A program made the translations under genes and the position numbers. A stretch of 64,000 nucleotides of DNA from NCBI RefSeq assembly GCF_029504695.1, contig NZ_JAQFIN010000005.1, positions 124,001 through 188,000 of the forward strand, read 5' to 3'. This document shows, piece by piece, positions 63,901 to 64,000 of this stretch. Under the pieces are notes generated by a model, which ran no database searches, was not told where the DNA came from, and saw only the letters and a program-made list of their open reading frames with translations. This stretch comes from Parabacteroides sp. PF5-6. Its GTDB lineage: Bacteria; Bacteroidota; Bacteroidia; Bacteroidales; Tannerellaceae. The number at the start of each line of letters is the position of its first letter. Position 1 is the first letter of the stretch.

Positions 63901-64000
63901 CGGCTCCTTCTGCCGCCTGCCCGGCTGGGGCTGTTACAACCTGAAAGGAGAAGATATGGAATTCGCCGGCGTAGCCCCTGATATCTATGTGAAGAACACC
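60989..64000 (+). CDS. Tricorn-like S41 protease, 3' end outside the window
   Basis: At least 1004 codons without a stop, with signal peptide (MKNLLSLFLFLAPFITYAQ). Domains: two beta-propellers (WD40/TolB-like, about 20-640, with ISPDGKWIAFSSD and WSPDSKRIYFESN repeats), a helical C1 region, a PDZ domain (SPYTVSAILKGSPADVVGQKILPGD..., about 745-810) and an S41 catalytic domain with the nucleophile Ser935 in RSLSDAEV. Tricorn-type proteases degrade peptides entering through the propellers. Family length suggests roughly 80 residues are missing beyond base 64000. Confidence 0.9.
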   Translation, partial: MKNLLSLFLFLAPFITYAQESLYFASQPVLSPDAQEIYFCFDGGIWRVPTDGGTAVRLTAMAGYQTDPKISPDGKWIAFSSDEQGNANVYIMPTAGGSVRQLTFHESADIVASWSPDSKRIYFESNRQNGRTTYQVGIDGGTPRRLFDGYFNTITQLVENPVDGSYYFVDSNEGYGSPTRKGYKGANNPDIKYWHPARKAYKEITSYAGKDIWPTVDSKGNLFWASDEKNGQYNLTTLENGKPRTLTNFKTAIHTPQVSRNGEKVVFTKDYRIQVYDVKTGKTTTPAIKAYENNRPDIAVSYNVEGQISRFDISPDGKKLAFVSRGKLFVADTKGLFIQPIRTEKKERVTDVKWAKDNQTLYYTRTRQGWNNLYKTTADKPSDEKSIYTPDQTLSSLHMSNDRSMIAFVTGSDKVELLYTEKDKVEKLADNEFWSFQSYAMNFSHDDKYLAYTAMNLFDRDVFVADLQTKKVTNLTNSATPESSPAWSLDGKYLYLTANRYSPSFPQGAQSRLYRIRLDYTDSPYVADQYHELFSTDTTKKVTPPITINTENIQRRWENVLPQAGQSNVEVFKSGEKEYLVYASNHEGSWATYVQERKDFDQQPAKKIADLRSPAFSYNGKNLYALQGGNLYSVDLAGASAKKIEIKHEFEQNNRNEFQQMFHEVWALIAANFYDPTFHGIDWKAKQTYYAQFLPHVKSRRDFRAMVNDMLGELNSSHLGFSSSGKEERKETAMRTMLTGVVFDNDSPYTVSAILKGSPADVVGQKILPGDVLTAVNGKKVDPQTNREQYFTSAAGEKEIRLSFSRGATAYDALLHTAPSYTLSNLYYTQWEDDCRERVSQKTNGRIAYHHMRDMGGEALNNFLIDMQTDAVHRDGLILDLRYNNGGNVHDQVLEYLSRKKHFTWKYRNKQDNTHPNHTPGDKPIVVLINERSLSDAEVTSNGIQSLGIAKLIGTETYRWIIFTSGAMLVDGSFCRLPGWGCYNLKGEDMEFAGVAPDIYVKNT

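Overview
The window reads as chromosome of a gut Bacteroidota, most likely Parabacteroides or a close relative. Many genes are preceded by the Bacteroidota -7 element TAnnTTTG, a few also by a TTTG/CTTG -33 element about 20 bp upstream. The gene content also fits: GH97, GH105, CE7, CE15 and tannase polysaccharide/phenolic enzymes, TolC/RND/MFP efflux, paired M16 peptidases, a 6-bladed beta-propeller lipoprotein with a small Cys-rich peptide, an LRR protein with a T9SS-like tail, and pyruvate:ferredoxin oxidoreductase of an anaerobe. Genus assignment is inference; no rRNA is present.

Layout. 0.2-4.6 kb: a nitronate-monooxygenase-like flavoprotein, then a leftward operon MarR -> MFS -> subtype-B tannase with a perfect palindromic operator over its promoter. 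4.8-9.3 kb: a rightward pectin-type set (CE7 esterase, SGNH sialate/acetyl esterase, GH105). 9.3-17.1 kb: leftward MGMT-like protein, TPR protein, SecA, a PafA-like pseudo-phosphatase and a DUF4105 membrane protein. 17.2-19.8 kb: a low-GC islet, flanked by 22-bp direct repeats, with a six-cysteine secreted peptide, a split membrane-anchored protein whose CxxC appears to have been lost by a 1-nt deletion, and a beta-propeller lipoprotein. 19.8-21.2 kb: a gene-free repeat-rich block and initiator tRNA-fMet. 21.3-24.5 kb: TetR, KAS III, FabG, RluA-type pseudouridine synthase. 24.6-29.7 kb: two cyclophilins, a sugar-nucleotidyltransferase, an M23 peptidase and a basic-secretory-protein-type metallopeptidase lipoprotein. 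30.1-37.4 kb: phosphoglucomutase/phosphomannomutase, an active/inactive M16 pair and GH97. 37.5-40.5 kb: an ATPase, an L-asparaginase remnant truncated by a palindromic element, and a small secreted protein. 40.5-47.1 kb: tripartite RND efflux operon with divergent AraC regulator. 47.1-54.3 kb: MetF, IlvE, an AAA ATPase with an altered Walker B, and PFOR. 54.3-55.6 kb: a second repeat-rich block. 55.6-64 kb: degenerate GIY-YIG protein, a small unknown, the LRR protein, an M28 peptidase, a CE15 esterase and a tricorn-like S41 protease running off the end.

The most unusual feature is the density of non-coding repeats. There are at least six families: (1) a composite element of about 590-650 bp present twice (20.05-20.70 and 54.72-55.31 kb) with scattered partial copies; within it lies a 215-bp hairpin with 39-bp inverted ends; (2) a 306-bp palindromic element at 39.2-39.5 kb; (3) variable-number 22-bp palindromes bounded by GGGAGTA/TACTCCC; (4) TCAGGATTATCAGGATT hairpins; (5) inverted arrays of AATTNNN heptamers that supply stop codons to neighbouring genes and in one case lie in frame in a coding sequence; (6) nested palindromes. 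The tannase operon and the Cys-rich peptide islet are the most interesting coding systems.
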